Source of the DNA: an uncultured bacterium
GTDB taxonomy: Bacteria; Verrucomicrobiota; Lentisphaeria; Victivallales; UBA1829
NCBI GenBank assembly: GCA_902780135.1
Contig: CACZEK010000021.1
Location: 1-64,000 of the forward strand
DNA length: 64,000 bases
Reading direction: 5' to 3'
Below are positions 17,701 to 28,922 of this stretch, piece by piece (position 1 is the first letter of the stretch; every line of letters begins with the position of its first letter). The notes under the pieces are model-generated. The model had not been told where the DNA came from. It saw nothing but the letters and a program-made list of their open reading frames with translations, and searched no databases. The position numbers and the translations under genes are program-made.

Positions 17701-19130
17701 GGGCCAGATATTATGCCGGATACCATCCGTCCACCGCGTTGGAAAAAGATAAATCCGCGGCATGCCGCAAAGTGATCAACGCCGAGGCGAAGAAACGCTG
17801 GAAATACATCACGGGCGAAGGCGACGATCCCGAAAACGAGATCACCGTGATATCGAATCCGCTGGCGATCGATCCCCTGGTCGCCGAGGCGAGGAAGCCC
17901 GACAACAAAAAGCTCCTCGTGATCGAATACACCTCCCGCCACAAATTCTACTTCAATCTCAAAGGCGACTCCCTGACCATGGAATCCTTCTACGGGCCGT
18001 TCCCGTCCGCCGTGACGGTCAACGGACAGCTGTGGAGCGATCCGGCGAAGCCGTTCCGCATTCCGTTCGTCCCCGATTATTCGCACGGTTTCGCCATGAT
18101 GACAAGCGGCGTGGCGAAATGGGAGACACAGGCCGTCTGCGACGGAAAGGACTGTGCGGAACTGCTCATCGTGCCCGGACAGGAAGAGTATTGGACCACG
18201 ATCAATACGGTCGTTCTTATGTTCGACCCGGATCCCGTCCGGATCTCGGCGATGGAGGAAGAAGCGAAAGCTTCTCCCGCGGCCGGCATCCTGCTCCCGG
18301 TCGCCACCTCGGTGAAAACCGTGAATTCCGTCTCGTTCGACCCGGCGAAAGCGAAGCCGGCCGAAGAGGGAAAAAAGGCGATCGTCCTCGAGGGAGTCTT
18401 CGACGGAGAAGGGCAGTTTATCTTCCGGGGGGACAGGGTCGTCTACCGGCACACGGCGTTCGACCGGCCCGAAAAAGTCACGGTCAACGGACAGCCGTGG
18501 AATGACCTGAAGAAACCGTTCGAGCTGGATTTCATCCCGGATTATTCCACGACGAACGTTGCCGAAATGAACGGCCGCAACGACATCCGGCTGGACTACT
18601 TCAGGAACAGAATTGAGCTGTACATTTTCGATTCGGAACCTTCCCGGGACGACTACCGCGTTTCCGTGTTTTTCGATGCCGTCAAAACCGAACTGGACCA
18701 GGCGGACCTGGAATGGATCAGGCTGGATAGCGCCACGGGGACTTCCAATCCGCAGAAAACCGTGAACGACGTTCCCTTCGACCCGGCAAAGGCGAAACCC
18801 CTTGAAGACGGGAAAAAGGCGGTCGTCCTCGAGGGTGTCTTCGACGGGGCCGGGACGTTCACTTTCAGCGGGAACCGGATCGTTTACAAGCATTCGACGT
18901 ACGATCCGCCGGACAAACTCACGGTGAACGGCAAGGCTTGGGATAACCTGAACAAGCCGTTCGAGCTGGATTTCATCCCGGATTATTCCACGACGAACGT
19001 CGTCGAGATGAACGGCCGCGACATCATCGGAATCAAGTATTCCCAGGACAAAATGGCGCTGGAAATCAACGATACGGAGATGTCCCGGGACAACTACCGC
19101 GTCTCCGTGTTTTTCGGAAAGGTCAAATAA
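14772..19130 (+). CDS. Very large lipoprotein with TPR-like core and three C-terminal repeats
   Basis: 1452 residues, unrecognised as a whole. The ATG at 14772 follows AAGGA by seven bases. A hydrophobic segment ends in LCGC, so Cys41 is the likely lipidated residue. Residues ~45-440 hold two copies of a small domain with conserved TPEQA/SPEQALMD starts and DGKWLI/NGKEWRL strands, resembling lipoprotein DUF4878-like folds. Residues ~440-1040 are alpha-helical, TPR/solenoid-like (LDHSIKLNPQNYLAYLKKI, KGIALIPDSSGHLSYLL). The C-terminus carries three repeats of ~120 residues starting near 1045 (degenerate), 1185 and 1334, with FDPAKAKP, VLEGVFDG and KPFELDFIPDYSTTNV. Monocistronic: own promoter and a terminator at 19212-19248. 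Function unknown; probably an envelope-attached assembly. Confidence 0.8.
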   Translation: MLMSSRNRSVTEKASAVQKHTSRIIGQMLIGLFVILPLCGCSESKAADQTPEQAAEACLDDFCNAVKAEDWPKAIRSIDLATANPMLLNIWNLEGYQKAENLLNGGEKNLKRALGIMSDFPDGGEEFAEIRENLSAIPAATRKKLVGQLAEICRSLYEIDTFPLVFTVLTLSEDRKILRGADFEDPESTDEVVRLQLSVNHSFWEAVFRKNGKEWRLSSLQPMSVAERDGLSELELAYAKAMSKKKYDADSPEQALMDSLRAGANLDFEKAQAFLSDDYTGIEVYTNNKQNTKAAAAAQGRGLKGGSLYDFYSYEIEHAEKGVDREAVSTYLKSFAGKKSEEYFMEMFQQKLKMDATTALQTLSVVPDSRKVEGDRASLDVTVCDQTLGRKQIHFDLVRKDGKWLIRKEVQTLLPPPTGAEKKSMAKSLKLMGVKFEDEDENEFAGIYDDIDKAPFTRKGEEEKELKALWGLLKQEDPDVSYDAACMLYEQSRLYSDEVKRFKFNDVSRLDRVAAQVRDFFFVDDPAAELPNAQQFVDAEPFGTLSRLIVGRAVLGRFVWGRYQKRRLQYLEQAFATWVDRAKITEESAMLFCRLWSDFYLPVRNYDLRAKIDALAKNGAPEWLTEYLRGDLAINLAWESRGGGTALSVTEDGWKGFNDYLKDADRYLDHSIKLNPQNYLAYLKKITTAMGHGTRAQEMDNFKKGIALIPDSSGHLSYLLRCLMPRWGGSIREMKQLLLEGMKQDETKTGVAHTSFNLISSFMFYDEGVPLTFRSFYLDPVVQDCGERLFARALKKCPDDVYFQNVVRYEQALFYLNSVRYREALEAFDKITFKGKELEKFLYDNSVQKFQTNYPLSPVFEDPKAAFDLRRSAVAPILRRIELNFLKEEITPAVARRQLLALADSEEAKTDSSIRNSLINLAAMWGEPDEAAENWKLESNHSGPAWACACYKMSGERLKFFFNHGYDVDAEPHFFLRARYYAGYHPSTALEKDKSAACRKVINAEAKKRWKYITGEGDDPENEITVISNPLAIDPLVAEARKPDNKKLLVIEYTSRHKFYFNLKGDSLTMESFYGPFPSAVTVNGQLWSDPAKPFRIPFVPDYSHGFAMMTSGVAKWETQAVCDGKDCAELLIVPGQEEYWTTINTVVLMFDPDPVRISAMEEEAKASPAAGILLPVATSVKTVNSVSFDPAKAKPAEEGKKAIVLEGVFDGEGQFIFRGDRVVYRHTAFDRPEKVTVNGQPWNDLKKPFELDFIPDYSTTNVAEMNGRNDIRLDYFRNRIELYIFDSEPSRDDYRVSVFFDAVKTELDQADLEWIRLDSATGTSNPQKTVNDVPFDPAKAKPLEDGKKAVVLEGVFDGAGTFTFSGNRIVYKHSTYDPPDKLTVNGKAWDNLNKPFELDFIPDYSTTNVVEMNGRDIIGIKYSQDKMALEINDTEMSRDNYRVSVFFGKVK

Positions 19131-19211
19131 GAGACCGGGAACCGGGGTCGCCGAACGAAGGTTTTTCCGGACAAGGCTATCCTGGCGGAAACTTCTCCGG
19201 TTCATATAAAA

Positions 19212-19248
19212 CGGGCTGCCCGATTCACCTCGGACAGCCCGATCTTTT
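19212..19248 (+). terminator. Rho-independent terminator after the large lipoprotein
   Basis: CGGGCTG (19212-19218) pairs with CAGCCCG (19235-19241) around a short loop, followed by ATCTTTT. It lies between two convergent genes. Confidence 0.75.
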
Positions 19249-19295
19249 CAGGATGCCTGCCGTTCAAGGTTCAGCTCACGGCAAGCTCAACATGT

Positions 19296-19342
19296 GTGCG
19301 CGAGCGCAAGCCGCGCACTGCCTCAGTGGAGGCTGCGCCTCC
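19296..19342 (-). repeat. Paired-hairpin element abutting the ankyrin-gene stop
   Basis: In minus-strand sense it starts immediately after the TGA stop: GGAGGC-GCA-GCCTCC, the linker ACTGAGGCA, then GTGCGCG...CGCGCAC. Same order and linker type as the array after yggS, in the opposite orientation and again with its own stem sequence. Confidence 0.75.
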
Positions 19343-21619
19343 TCACTTTTTCAGTTTGGCGGAGAGGATCGACTTGAGTTCGTCGGTCTGCGCCTCGTCG
19401 ACGATCTTCTGCGTGACCTTCACGTTCTCCATGTTGACCAGACGCTTGACCACTTCGACGTTGCCGGCGCGCACCGCCAGATGGAGCGGAGTCTCGCCCT
19501 TCTTGTTCGGCAGGTTCAGGATCTCGTCGGCTCTCTTGAGCAGGAGCTTGCGGATGGTCTCCACGTCGGCGGTCTCGACGCAGAGGTGCAGCACGGAATT
19601 CCCGTCCTTGTCGACGGCGTTCACGTTCGGCATCCTGTCTGCGAGGAACTTGACGATCTCGGGGGATTTCGCGCCGGCGATGAGGACGGTGGTGCCGTCC
19701 TTCGCGGTGGCGGCGAAATTCGCCTTTTTGTTCACGACCATGAACTTCACGAGGGCGACGTTGCCGCTGGCGGCGGCGCAGTGGAGCGGGGTGTAGCCGT
19801 CCTTGTCGACGAGGTTGATCTCCGCCTTGTTTTCAAGCAGGAAGTTCGCCGTGGAAGCCTTGCCCCTGGCGGCGGCGTAGAAGAGCGGCGTGCGGCCGTT
19901 CTCCGCGACGGCGTTGACTTCCGCGCCGGCGGCGACGAGGTCCTTTGCCATCTCCAGGCTGCCGCGTGCGGCCGCCTGATGCAGCGGCGTGAGGCCGTCT
20001 TTCCGTGCGACGTTCGGATCCGCGCCGTAGGTCACGAGGTTTTTCACCATTTCGGGCGTGCCGATGCGGGCGGCGTCGTAGAGCGGGGAGGCCCCGGTCT
20101 TCGTGAACTGGGTGCGCGGGGAGCACGCGCGGACCTTCAGCAGATAGGTGATGATGCCGTCCTGTTTCTTCAGGACCGCGCAATGGAGCAGCGACATGCC
20201 GTCGTTGTCCACGGCGTTCGGGTCGACCTTGCTCTTCCCGGCGCTGTCGAGGTTGCTCAGGATGGTGAGGTTGCCGTTTTCGACGCAGTAGAACGCGGGC
20301 GTGCGGCCCTTTTCGTCCTTCGCGTTGACGTCGGCGCCTTCCTCGATCTTCGCGAACGCGCGGTCCCATTCCTTTTCCTTCAGGAACGCGAACATCTCCT
20401 TATTGAGTGCGGCGATGCGTTTCGCCTCGACGGCGCCCTGTTCGTGCTGGGCGCGCAGCTCGGCGATCTTCTCCTCGCGGCGTTTCACCGCCTCTTCGCG
20501 CATCTGGATGCGTTTCGCGCGTTCCTCCTCGTCGATGCCCTCCTCGTCCGGGTCCGGGGTCTCCTCGAGCGGGACCAGCGCTTCGTAGTCGATCTCCTCC
20601 TCGCCTTCGCCGAGGGCGCCCGCTCCGGATTCGCCGCCCATGGCTTCCATCGCGGCGGCCATGCCGGACTGCACGGCGCCCTGAATGGCGTCTTCGGAGA
20701 TATTGAGGGAGATCACGGCGTCGTTGCCCTTGGTCTCGACCTTCAGGGATTCGAGGAACCTGGCGGCGTCGTTCGGCTCTTCGCCCTCCGCCGGAGTCAT
20801 CATCGTCTTCAGGGATTCGACCTGCTTCACGAACTCGCCGCGCACGTTGGCGTTGGTGAAGCGGACGGTGAGGAAGAGGTCGATGGAGTTGTCCGCGCCG
20901 GATGCGATGCGGAAGATGACGGTCTTGAAGTCCTTCGCCATCTCGTCGGGATCCCCCAGCGAACCGGCGAGGCCGCCGACCGCCTCCGAATCGTCCGCGA
21001 ACTTTTCGACTGCCTCGCTCAGTTTCTTGAGGAACGATGCGGTGTCGAAGGCGACGGCGAAAAAGGATTCGTCGGCTTTCAGGGAGCGCACAAGGGCGGG
21101 CGCGTCCTCGACTTCCGCGAACAGCTCCGGCTTCATGTCCATGTCTTCGCCGAGCAGGATCTGGATCCGGTCGTCCGGCAGGAAGAAGACGAATCCGTGG
21201 AAGCCGTGTTCCTCGTCTTTCAGCTCGTAGGCTTCCGCGCCTTCGAACTCGACCTTCGTGGCCATGCCGGCGCCCTCGTCGGACAGCAGCAGATTTTTCA
21301 GCTCGCCGGCGCTGCCTTCCGCGTTGATGACGAGCCCGGCGCGGGTGTCGGATTCGACGAAGAGGACGGCCTGCTGGTCCGCGTCTTTCGCGCCGGACAG
21401 TCCGGCCTCCCCGAGCATTTCGTCGAGGTTGACGCCGAACGATTCCATCACGCTGCCGAACGCGGGCGAGTTGACCAGGGTTTTGAAGTTGACGTAAAGG
21501 ACGGCGGACGCATCCGACGGCACATAGCCCGTCACGGAATCCGCGGCGAACGCGGTTATCGAGGCAAATGCGAGAGCCAGGGAGACGGCTGCCGATTTCA
21601 AAGCAAGTTTCATATTCAT
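19343..21619 (-). CDS. Secreted ankyrin-repeat protein
   Basis: 758 residues. A clear signal peptide ends near TAFAAD, so it is exported. Residues ~26-340 form a domain I do not recognise by name, beginning YVPSDASAVLYVNFKTLV. An acidic/coiled-coil linker follows (~340-420, rich in Glu, Arg and Lys). From ~420 to ~745 there are about nine ankyrin repeats (for example GLTPLHQAAARGSLEMAKDL and GYTPLHCAAASGNVALVKFM). Ankyrin arrays mediate protein contacts. The N-terminal domain suggests a periplasmic or surface role. Own promoter at 21721-21749; divergent from the beta-galactosidase gene. The stop codon touches a hairpin repeat element. Confidence 0.88.
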   Translation of the reverse strand: MNMKLALKSAAVSLALAFASITAFAADSVTGYVPSDASAVLYVNFKTLVNSPAFGSVMESFGVNLDEMLGEAGLSGAKDADQQAVLFVESDTRAGLVINAEGSAGELKNLLLSDEGAGMATKVEFEGAEAYELKDEEHGFHGFVFFLPDDRIQILLGEDMDMKPELFAEVEDAPALVRSLKADESFFAVAFDTASFLKKLSEAVEKFADDSEAVGGLAGSLGDPDEMAKDFKTVIFRIASGADNSIDLFLTVRFTNANVRGEFVKQVESLKTMMTPAEGEEPNDAARFLESLKVETKGNDAVISLNISEDAIQGAVQSGMAAAMEAMGGESGAGALGEGEEEIDYEALVPLEETPDPDEEGIDEEERAKRIQMREEAVKRREEKIAELRAQHEQGAVEAKRIAALNKEMFAFLKEKEWDRAFAKIEEGADVNAKDEKGRTPAFYCVENGNLTILSNLDSAGKSKVDPNAVDNDGMSLLHCAVLKKQDGIITYLLKVRACSPRTQFTKTGASPLYDAARIGTPEMVKNLVTYGADPNVARKDGLTPLHQAAARGSLEMAKDLVAAGAEVNAVAENGRTPLFYAAARGKASTANFLLENKAEINLVDKDGYTPLHCAAASGNVALVKFMVVNKKANFAATAKDGTTVLIAGAKSPEIVKFLADRMPNVNAVDKDGNSVLHLCVETADVETIRKLLLKRADEILNLPNKKGETPLHLAVRAGNVEVVKRLVNMENVKVTQKIVDEAQTDELKSILSAKLKK

Positions 21620-21720
21620 CGTATCGGATCTTTCTTTGGCTGAAGTTGGACGTTTTCAGGCGGAACGGACCCGGGCTGCCGCACGGGGGTGCGGAGACAG
21701 TCGCGCGTGTCCTCACTGGT

Positions 21721-21749
21721 ATTATACAGCAGAAACCGCGAAAAAGCAA
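21721..21749 (-). promoter_or_regulatory. Promoter of the ankyrin gene
   Basis: Minus strand: -35 TTGCTT (21744-21749), 17-bp spacer, perfect -10 TATAAT (21721-21726). Confidence 0.75.
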
Positions 21750-21946
21750 GCTGAAACGCCGAAAAAAAAGCCTTTTCGCCCGAAAAAAGTGTCCGGCGCG
21801 CCGCCAGGCGGCGTTTGCGGCGCGGACGAAACGGCGGACAGGCCCCCGGTCCGCACGGCATCAGACGCACGCGCAAACACGCCGAGGACCGGACGGCGCG
21901 CAGTTGCATGCGGCGCGGCTTTTCCGCGATTTCGTCCGCTTTTGAT

Positions 21947-21974
21947 TTGACTTTCCGGCAAAACAGGGTATTGT
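21947..21974 (+). promoter_or_regulatory. Likely promoter of the beta-galactosidase gene
   Basis: -35 TTGACT (21947-21952), 16-bp spacer, -10 TATTGT (21969-21974). The leader is about 85 bases and AT-rich. No operator is recognised. Confidence 0.5.
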
Positions 21975-21995
21975 TTATATATACTTAAAATTTAA

Positions 21996-25423
<3,428 letters not shown>

Positions 25424-25445
25424 GCATTTTCTCCTCAAAAGACAC

Positions 25446-25482
25446 GCCGGGAGCGTCCAGTTCGGGATGCTTCCGGCTTTTT
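25446..25482 (+). terminator. Terminator after the beta-galactosidase gene
   Basis: GCCGGGAGC (25446-25454) pairs with GCTTCCGGC (25469-25477), allowing one G-T pair, then TTTTT. It lies before the convergent radical SAM gene. Confidence 0.8.
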
Positions 25483-25504
25483 CGTGTTCGAACGGAAATT
25501 GAGC

Positions 25505-27322
25505 TTACTTCCGGCGAGGCTTGTTTCCGCCTCTCTGTCCGCCGCATTTATCCCATCTGTTTTTCCGTTCGTACTGAGGGCGTTTTCCTTCGTTTTTTCC
25601 GCCGTGCGAAGAGCCAGCGTCTCGGTCGCGCCGGAGCATGTCGCGCTGGCCGCGGCGTTCGGCGAGTCCCTTGTTGACCCGGATGGGCTGACCGTCGGGC
25701 GTGGTCCCGGCGCAGTACATGGCGCAGCCCATGGTCATGGCGAGCGGGATGAAGTCCTGGACCTGCTTCGGGCTCCAATGGTATTTCGCGAGGTAGTCGT
25801 CGACGACGCGCATGTGGCGTTCCGTGCAGCCGGGGAAATTCGAGATGAAGTACGGGATCATGAACTGTTTTTTCCCGGTCCGGCGGTTCACGCTGTCGAA
25901 GATGTCCTTGAACTTGTCGAACACGCCCGCCTGCCCCTTCCGCATCAGGCGCAGGACCTCGCCGTCGAGGTGTTCCGGCGCGACGCTGAGCTGGCCGCCG
26001 ACGTGGTCGCGGATGATCTTTTCGGTGAGGTGCGGCTGGATCAGCGCGAGGTCGAGACGGATGCCGGAGTTGATGAAAACGTGCTTCACGCCGGGGATGC
26101 GCCCGATGCGGTCGAGCAGGTCCATGAGCGGCTTTTCGTCGGCGTGGTAGTTCGGGCAGATCGAGGGGAAGAGGCACGAGATGCGGCGGCATTTTCTGCA
26201 TTTTTCCGGGTCGAAGGGACCGTGCCCGTAGATGTTGCCCGCCGCGCCGCCGACATCGCTGACCGTGCCGTGGAAATACGGCTGCGAGGCGAGCTTTCCG
26301 ATGCTTCGGACGACGCTCTCCGGCGACCTCGAAACGAGGTGGTGGTTCTGGTGCGACACAAGGCCGCAGAACGCGCACCCGCCGGGGCATCCGCGCACCA
26401 CGGGCACGGAGTCGCGGATCACGTCCCACGCCGGGATGCGCTCCTTGTAGCTCCAGTGCGGCAGTCCGGTGAACGGCAGTTCGCAGACATGGTCGAATTC
26501 GGCGGTGGTCATCGGCGGGCGCGGCGGCTCCACGAGCAGGATGCGGCCGCGGGTCCACTGGACCAGACGGCGTCCGTTCCACGGGTTCATCTCCGCCTCG
26601 ACGGTCTTCGTCTGGCGCATGATGGCGTCCTTTTCGGCGGCGATCTCCTCGCTGGACGGCAGCACGGCGCACGAATCGTCCGGGATGAACGCCGCGCTCT
26701 CGCGTCCGCCGAGGTAACGGCACGTGCCGCGGATGCCGTCGAGCGGCAGGTTCCGTTTGATGCGGTCGAATATTTCGAGCATGGTGAGCTCGCCCATGCC
26801 GTAGCACAGCAGGTCGGCTTTCGCGTCAACCAGCACGGACGGACGCATCTTGTCCTGCCAGTAGTCGTAATGCGCCACGCGACGCAGGCTCGCCTCGACG
26901 CCGCCCAGGATCACGGGCAGACCCGGAAACGCCTGCCGCACGAGCTGGCTGTAGACGACCGAGGCATGAGGCGGACACAGGCCCGTCTTCCCGCCCGGCG
27001 AATACATATCCTCGTGGCGCAGGCGGCGGCCCGCCGTGTAGAGCTTCACCATGGAGTCCATGTTGCCGCTCGCCACGCCGCATCCGAGCAGAGGCCGCCC
27101 GAACGTCTTCACGCTCTCCGGGTCGCGCCAGTCCGGCTGCGCCGCGATGCCCACGCGGTATCCGGCGTCCAGCAGCACGCGCGCGATGAGCGGCGGTCCG
27201 AACGTCGGATGGTCCACGTACGCGTCGCCGGTCACGATCAGGATGTCGATGGCATCCCAGCCGCGCGCCTCCATTTCCGCGCGGGTCATCGGGACGAATG
27301 CTGTAAGCTCTTCGCGGGTCAT
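25505..27322 (-). CDS. YgiQ-family radical SAM protein
   Basis: 605 residues. The N-terminal part (GDAYVDHPTFGPPLIARVL; LFGVEAS-like PVILGGVEASLRRVAHYDYW) and the 4Fe-4S radical SAM motif in RGCPGGCAFCGLVSHQ (Cys-x3-Cys-x2-Cys, near residue 310) identify the UPF0313/YgiQ family. A second cysteine cluster (KCRKCRRISCLFPSICPNY) and the C-terminal FIPLAMTMGCAMYCAGTTPDG block are also typical. The molecular function of the family is not established. The last ~50 residues are a basic, Gly/Arg/Lys-rich tail, possibly nucleic-acid binding. Own promoter at 27390-27417; divergent from the operon starting at 27582. Confidence 0.92.
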   Translation of the reverse strand: MTREELTAFVPMTRAEMEARGWDAIDILIVTGDAYVDHPTFGPPLIARVLLDAGYRVGIAAQPDWRDPESVKTFGRPLLGCGVASGNMDSMVKLYTAGRRLRHEDMYSPGGKTGLCPPHASVVYSQLVRQAFPGLPVILGGVEASLRRVAHYDYWQDKMRPSVLVDAKADLLCYGMGELTMLEIFDRIKRNLPLDGIRGTCRYLGGRESAAFIPDDSCAVLPSSEEIAAEKDAIMRQTKTVEAEMNPWNGRRLVQWTRGRILLVEPPRPPMTTAEFDHVCELPFTGLPHWSYKERIPAWDVIRDSVPVVRGCPGGCAFCGLVSHQNHHLVSRSPESVVRSIGKLASQPYFHGTVSDVGGAAGNIYGHGPFDPEKCRKCRRISCLFPSICPNYHADEKPLMDLLDRIGRIPGVKHVFINSGIRLDLALIQPHLTEKIIRDHVGGQLSVAPEHLDGEVLRLMRKGQAGVFDKFKDIFDSVNRRTGKKQFMIPYFISNFPGCTERHMRVVDDYLAKYHWSPKQVQDFIPLAMTMGCAMYCAGTTPDGQPIRVNKGLAERRGQRDMLRRDRDAGSSHGGKNEGKRPQYERKNRWDKCGGQRGGNKPRRK

Positions 27323-27389
27323 GGTCTTCTGTGCAGGGGGCGGTTCGGCGGTTCAGGTTCGGATTCGGGGACGGACAATCTTTTCATAA

Positions 27390-27417
27390 AATATACAGCC
27401 AAAACGTCAAAATGCAA
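27390..27417 (-). promoter_or_regulatory. Promoter of the ygiQ-like gene
   Basis: Minus strand: -35 TTGCAT (27412-27417), 16-bp spacer, -10 TATATT (27390-27395). Confidence 0.65.
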
Positions 27418-27511
27418 TCCCGGCGGGACCGATGCGGCGTTCCTTCGCGCCCGCCATTCCCGTTTTACGACAAAAAAACGCCGCGGATGCCGCCTTTTTT
27501 CCGTTCCGGGG

Positions 27512-27540
27512 TTGCCTTTTTTCCCGATACGGTGTATTGT
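27512..27540 (+). promoter_or_regulatory. Promoter of the 27.6-31.5 kb operon
   Basis: -35 TTGCCT (27512-27517), 17-bp spacer, -10 TATTGT (27535-27540), 41 bases before the first start codon. Confidence 0.55.
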
Positions 27541-27581
27541 ATTTATTTAATATGAATTTTTCCACCTGAAAGGTATTGGTT

Positions 27582-28379
27582 ATGCTGACTCTTCTGATCG
27601 CCCTGATCACATCGCTGCTCGTCGGCGCCGTGTCCTACCGCGGCCTGCCGACCTCCGCCGTCGTCGTGATGATGACCGCGGTCTTCATCATCGTCCACCT
27701 CGTCATCTCGCTGCTCCTGCGCGTGCGGTCGAAGAAGATCAACGCGAAGCTCCAGGAGCTGATGCTGGAGATCCAGCAGAAGATCCAGGGCATGCAGAAC
27801 CGCATGATGCACCGCCCCACGGGCAGCCCGAAACAGATGATGCAGATCCTGGAGCGCGAACAGCAGGCGGGCCTGGACCGCATGATCGCGGCGCTCGACC
27901 TGTACAAGCCGCTGTACAAGTGGAGCTTCCTCATGAAACGCCAGGTCAACACCATGAAGATGGCGTTCCTCTTCCAGCAGAAGAAGTTCGACGAGGTCGA
28001 CAAGCTGCTCCCGAAGTGCATGTTCTTCGACGCGCAGAGCGTCGCGATCAAGCTCGTCCGCATGTACAAAAACAACGATCCGAAGCTCGACAGGTTCTTC
28101 AAGACGCGCGCCCGCCGTTTCAAGGGCGACAACGCCGTCATCCCGTACGCCGCGTACTCCTGGATGCTCGTGAAGCAGGACCGCGTGGAGGACGCCATCG
28201 CCGCGCTCACGGACGCCCGCAAGCAGACCTCCAACGAGGTACTGGAAAAGAACCGCGAACTGCTCATGAACGGCAAGGTGAAGCAGTTCTCCAACGCCCC
28301 GCTCGCCGAAGCCTGGTACGCACTCATGCTGGAGGAGCCGAAAATGCCCCGCATCCAGCAGAACGTCCGCTACCGCTGA
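27582..28379 (+). CDS. Hypothetical membrane-anchored helical protein
   Basis: 265 residues, unrecognised. The ATG at 27582 lies eight bases after GAAAGG; a TTG two codons upstream is less likely. Two hydrophobic helices (about 1-17 and 25-46) are followed by a Lys/Gln-rich helical domain with TPR-like character (FLFQQKKFDEVDKLLPKCM; YSWMLVKQDRVEDAIAALTDARK). The soluble part is probably cytoplasmic if the two helices form a hairpin. It is the first gene of an operon with the Minf_1886 protein and an M16 peptidase (gaps of 59 and 40 bases). Confidence 0.7.
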   Translation: MLTLLIALITSLLVGAVSYRGLPTSAVVVMMTAVFIIVHLVISLLLRVRSKKINAKLQELMLEIQQKIQGMQNRMMHRPTGSPKQMMQILEREQQAGLDRMIAALDLYKPLYKWSFLMKRQVNTMKMAFLFQQKKFDEVDKLLPKCMFFDAQSVAIKLVRMYKNNDPKLDRFFKTRARRFKGDNAVIPYAAYSWMLVKQDRVEDAIAALTDARKQTSNEVLEKNRELLMNGKVKQFSNAPLAEAWYALMLEEPKMPRIQQNVRYR

Positions 28380-28438
28380 CCATCCGGCGCGGCCCGTTTT
28401 AAGCTCAAGCTCGCACATTCCGACCGCGGGAGGACGAC

Positions 28439-28882
28439 ATGGAAGACATCGAATGGAAGGACTCGCTCCTCCGGATCCTCGAAAAGGATTCCCGGTACGA
28501 CGCCCATGCGTACGTATTCATGAACAACGCCGTCTCCTACACCGTGAACAAGCTCTCCAAGCAGGGACGCCCGCTGGGCACGCGCCATGTGAGCGGCGCC
28601 CAGCTCATCCAGGGCATGCTCGAATACGCGGTCAGCACCTACATGTTTCTCGCGCCGGACATGCTCCGCTACTGGAACCTGCTCAGCGGACGCGACGCCG
28701 GCAACATCGTATACAACCTCATCGAGGAAGGCGTGCTCTCCGCCGGACCGAACGACCGCATCGAGGATTTCGACTGCGTGCCCGACCTGATCTACGTTAC
28801 GCAGGAGATCGTGCGGCGCAGCTTCGGGTCCCGTCCCGAGCCCGCGTCCGATCCCGGCCCGCTCCCGGTCATCGACGTCTGA
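28439..28882 (+). CDS. Minf_1886 family protein
   Basis: 147 residues. It matches from memory a small conserved family (Minf_1886) largely restricted to Verrucomicrobia, Planctomycetes and relatives, with no assigned function. Seen: the DSRYDAHAYVFMNNAVSYTV segment, RHVSGAQLIQGMLEYA (a conserved Sel-Gly-x-Glu/Gln-Leu type core), and a two-helix region ending NIVYNLIEEGVLSAGPND-RIEDFD. The C-terminal 20 residues are Pro-rich and variable. No signal peptide or membrane segment. Its position in an operon with a processing-peptidase-like gene does not reveal a role, but its presence supports the PVC assignment of the window. Confidence 0.85.
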   Translation: MEDIEWKDSLLRILEKDSRYDAHAYVFMNNAVSYTVNKLSKQGRPLGTRHVSGAQLIQGMLEYAVSTYMFLAPDMLRYWNLLSGRDAGNIVYNLIEEGVLSAGPNDRIEDFDCVPDLIYVTQEIVRRSFGSRPEPASDPGPLPVIDV

Positions 28883-28922
28883 GCCGCGCAGCCGCCCTCC
28901 CCGGAACCGGGAGATCCCCAAT

